Assembly (NCBI GenBank): GCA_028598975.1
Contig: JAQRMU010000065.1
Location: 1 to 47,809 of the forward strand
DNA length: 47,809 nt
Source of the DNA: Gammaproteobacteria bacterium
Lineage (GTDB): Bacteria; Pseudomonadota; Gammaproteobacteria; Nitrosococcales; Methylophagaceae
Direction: 5' to 3'
The position numbers were made by a program, and so were the translations under genes. This document shows, one piece after another, positions 45,800 through 47,809 of this stretch; position 1 is the first letter of the stretch; every line of letters starts with the position of its first letter. Under the pieces are notes generated by a model. The model made no database searches. It saw only the letters and a program-made list of their open reading frames with translations, and was not told the DNA's origin.

Positions 45800-47629
45800 T
45801 TAAAATAAAGACTTCAAGAAACTAAATAAGTCACTGCTACTTGTCTCTTGAGTGGTGGAATCAGATGATCTCGAATATGTTGTTTGATCGTATTTTTTTT
45901 GATTTGAATGATTACGATCTTTTTTATTTTTTCGACATGACTTGCATCTTTTCGGTATATCAAAACCTTTTCCTTCGAAAAAAGACTTTTCTGGATCAGT
46001 AAGAAAGTAATCTGCTCCACAAGATACGCATTTGTACTTAGACGTTTCCTCGTTAACAACATTTCCGTCTTCGTCAATTTGTTTAAACGAGGATGGAAAT
46101 ATTAAATCCGTTTGATGTCCTTTTTGTAGTTGATGAATATACGATTTGATATTTTTTACTGCTTCATATAACTGTATGTTTTGATCTAGTTTGAATATTT
46201 TCCAAAAAAGCTCTTTTAATTTGTAAGGTAGGTGACTCCATATATAAACCCATTGCCCATCAGGTGCATTCTTATAGTTACTATCCTCGCCAAATTTATA
46301 TGGAAAGTTTTCTGGCTTCATATTTTCTCTTTCACTGCCACCGCCGCTAAATGAGTACGGAAGTTTTCCTGGCATCAGAATTTGGAATATTAATGTCATG
46401 ATTGCAAAAATATCATCATCCTTTGTTCTAAGATATTCAGAATATTTTTTCCCGTGGTTTTCTATTTTTGTATAGGGAGTCATTCCAACAGAACATGGGT
46501 AGCCTTCAACTTGAAAGCTGTCGGTATCAATAAAATAGATATTAAGCTCATCTTTAATCAATATATTATTAGGATTAATGTCGCCTAATATAATATTATT
46601 TTCATGTAGTGTTTTTACGGTATCCAAAATACTTAAAGCAACAACAGCAAGATGTAATCTTGTCCAATGCGGAAATTTCTTTTTTAAGAGCGGCGGTATA
46701 AAAATAGATGTTTTTATTTCCACACCGTCTGCTTGCTTCATAAAATATCCAACGAATTCCTTATTCTTGTTGAACGCTATAAATTCAGGAAGACATACAC
46801 CTTTAATATTTATTTTGTTTTTCGTTAATAATGTGATTTTTTTCTGTTTGAAGTTTGTATTTTTGTCTGACTTGTATATTTTACATACATATCCATTTTT
46901 ACTTGTAAAATAAACTGAACCTTCCCCGCCAGCTCTACCTATTTGTTTTTCAAGATGATATTTATTGCCTTTTTCATCAAAGACATAATCATTAACTTCA
47001 GGAATCATACTAACAGAAGTTTTATACTCTCCGTTTTTTACGCTTTTAGGTAGGCTAAATGGTGCTGCTTTCTGGTGAAAGTTCGGCTTCGGATTGCTGT
47101 ATTGTTTGTTATTATAACTAACAGCTCTTCTGCTATTATTTTTAAACTGTACGATATTTCGGTCTTTTCTGCTGAGGTAAAAAACAACGATGTCTTTTAT
47201 CCTATCAACAGATCTTGCATTTTTTAAATCAAGTATATCTTGTGATAAATTGCCGGATTTTTTATAGCTATTATCATTTGTAATTAGGCACAAGTTGTAT
47301 TTAATCCGCAGAGAGGAAAATAGAGAAATAATTGCATTATCTGCAAACTGTTTGTCAAATGTGCTTTCTACCACATATAGGTTATTTTCAGCAAAGTCAT
47401 TAAGTATTTTTATTCCTGAGTTAATATTTTTTATTTTTCTTGAGCGGCTGTGCTTATAAACCTCATTATAAACGGACTTTGGTATGATTATTTGCTTTTG
47501 ATGCAAGCATAGTAATGGGGCAATAATTTTAAAGAAAATATATTCAGAATTGTCTTGTAAAAGACTAGACGTATCAACAAATACTTTGTAGTCACTTGAA
47601 ATGACTTTTTCAAAATCAATGTATTCCAT
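45800..47629 (-). CDS. PIN nuclease - protein kinase - zinc ribbon fusion
   Basis: This 609-residue protein has three parts. Residues ~14-155 form a PIN-like domain with D19 (VFVDTSSLL), E56 (SVYNEVYKHS), D97 (FADNAIISLF) and D119 (LCLITNDNSYKK), the usual four acidic positions. Residues ~224-480 form a protein kinase with Gly-rich loop IGRAGGEGSVY, K250, catalytic D350 and N355 in LGDINPNNIL, and FIDTDSFQ in place of DFG, as in YegI-type kinases. A zinc ribbon follows (C534, C537, C562, C565). The tail is Ser/Thr-rich, perhaps autophosphorylated. It heads the triad operon. The PIN fusion is the unusual feature; the function as an RNA-cleaving effector is inferred. Confidence 0.88.
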   Translation of the reverse strand: MEYIDFEKVISSDYKVFVDTSSLLQDNSEYIFFKIIAPLLCLHQKQIIIPKSVYNEVYKHSRSRKIKNINSGIKILNDFAENNLYVVESTFDKQFADNAIISLFSSLRIKYNLCLITNDNSYKKSGNLSQDILDLKNARSVDRIKDIVVFYLSRKDRNIVQFKNNSRRAVSYNNKQYSNPKPNFHQKAAPFSLPKSVKNGEYKTSVSMIPEVNDYVFDEKGNKYHLEKQIGRAGGEGSVYFTSKNGYVCKIYKSDKNTNFKQKKITLLTKNKINIKGVCLPEFIAFNKNKEFVGYFMKQADGVEIKTSIFIPPLLKKKFPHWTRLHLAVVALSILDTVKTLHENNIILGDINPNNILIKDELNIYFIDTDSFQVEGYPCSVGMTPYTKIENHGKKYSEYLRTKDDDIFAIMTLIFQILMPGKLPYSFSGGGSERENMKPENFPYKFGEDSNYKNAPDGQWVYIWSHLPYKLKELFWKIFKLDQNIQLYEAVKNIKSYIHQLQKGHQTDLIFPSSFKQIDEDGNVVNEETSKYKCVSCGADYFLTDPEKSFFEGKGFDIPKRCKSCRKNKKDRNHSNQKKYDQTTYSRSSDSTTQETSSSDLFSFLKSLF

Positions 47630-47688
47630 TCATTTAATCTCATTTTTCTCTGTTGATGCTGACATTGTTCGATACCTGTTTTATATGC

Positions 47689-47795
47689 TAACTTGTTATT
47701 AACGGGAAAGGATTTTCCCTGTAATTCTTAGACATAGTCGGAACTCCTTTTCCTAGTAAGTTGATAACCAAGACCAAACAGGGAAAGAATTACTC
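47689..47795. repeat. Structured dispersed repeat, copy B
   Basis: This is the second copy of the repeat at 2-104, same orientation. It shares TAACTTGTTATTAAC, TTCCCTGTAATTCTTA, ACATAG and TTTCCTAGTAA. The three arms read GGGAAA, TTTTCCC and CAGGGAAA, so the A/T changes against copy A occur in all arms together. It lies in the leader of the kinase gene, so it may also influence expression of the triad. Confidence 0.7.
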
Positions 47796-47799
47796 TGAA

Positions 47800-47809
47800 C
47801 TATAACGCT
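47800..47809 (-). other. Possible edge of a third attC site
   Basis: The last ten bases read AGCGTTATAG on the minus strand, like the GGCGTTATG end (L'-R' core) of attC 1 and 2. If the site continues past the window, the triad operon plus repeat B would be one cassette of about 3.5 kb. Ten bases are too few to be sure. Confidence 0.3.

Noticed and set aside
47689-47795. Repeat B as an attC site on the plus strand (it begins near TGCTAAC)
   Set aside because: No matching GTTRRRY box or paired arms close the structure, and a copy exists at the left end without cassette context.

Overview
The window looks like a piece of a gammaproteobacterial chromosome, roughly 40-45% GC by eye. It has a Pseudomonas-like housekeeping gene order (yqgE-ruvX-pyrR-pyrB-pyrC, def-fmt-rsmB-ntrY-ntrX-trkA, lysM-dprA-smg-topA, purE-purK, recF-gyrB). 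It also carries a compact group of genes known from tetrahydromethanopterin/methanofuran-linked C1 metabolism: an AfpA-like flavoprotein, DUF6513, DUF447 and mfnB. Together these suggest a methylotrophic gammaproteobacterium, perhaps Methylophaga-like; the genus is inference. There is no rRNA, CRISPR array, prophage or intact insertion sequence. The two window ends carry diverged copies of the same ~105 bp structured repeat.

Layout. 1-2030: structured repeat, tRNA-Asp(GTC), then a leftward group of HAD hydrolase and two small lipoproteins, and a MITE-like 147 bp repeat. 2042-13884: a long leftward run of pyrimidine genes, ruvX, yqgE, trkA, the NtrX/NtrY-like pair, a DUF4390 gene, rsmB, fmt and def. 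14041-14355: a small cytochrome c. 14557-19579: rightward lysM, dprA, smg, topA. 19738-24325: a lipoprotein, purE-purK, murJ and a SCO-like protein. 24328-27345: oxyR facing away from a peroxide-reduction set (rubrerythrin, rubredoxin, rubredoxin reductase). 27423-30960: recF-gyrB with two ParB-binding parS-like sites inside recF, which indicates that the replication origin is near. 31056-33163: cytochrome b561 and a type II NADH dehydrogenase, separated by a second MITE copy. 33302-36505: the overlapping four-gene C1-cofactor operon. 36656-41685: rluB, trpS, an M50 protease, serS, DUF190 and crcB, with two palindromic repeats. 41802-43010: a Fic AMPylase.

43420-47809 is an accessory region unlike the rest. 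It is AT-rich, and its genes run leftward between two recognisable integron attC sites, with no integrase in the window (a CALIN-type array). One cassette is a vapBC toxin-antitoxin pair with its own palindromic operator. The other is a ~3.5 kb cassette with a three-gene operon: a PIN-nuclease/protein-kinase/zinc-ribbon fusion, a TerY-like vWA protein and a PP2C phosphatase. This is a TerY-P (YegI/YegL/YegK-like) signalling triad in which the kinase is joined to a PIN domain with apparently intact acidic residues. It is the best candidate for a little-described system here, plausibly a stress or anti-phage module carried as an integron cassette.

Starts were refined from the ORF track using ribosome-binding sites, overlaps and family lengths. 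Three genes or gene fragments missed by the track were added: a 59-residue DUF3012 lipoprotein, rubredoxin, and a 52-codon remnant.
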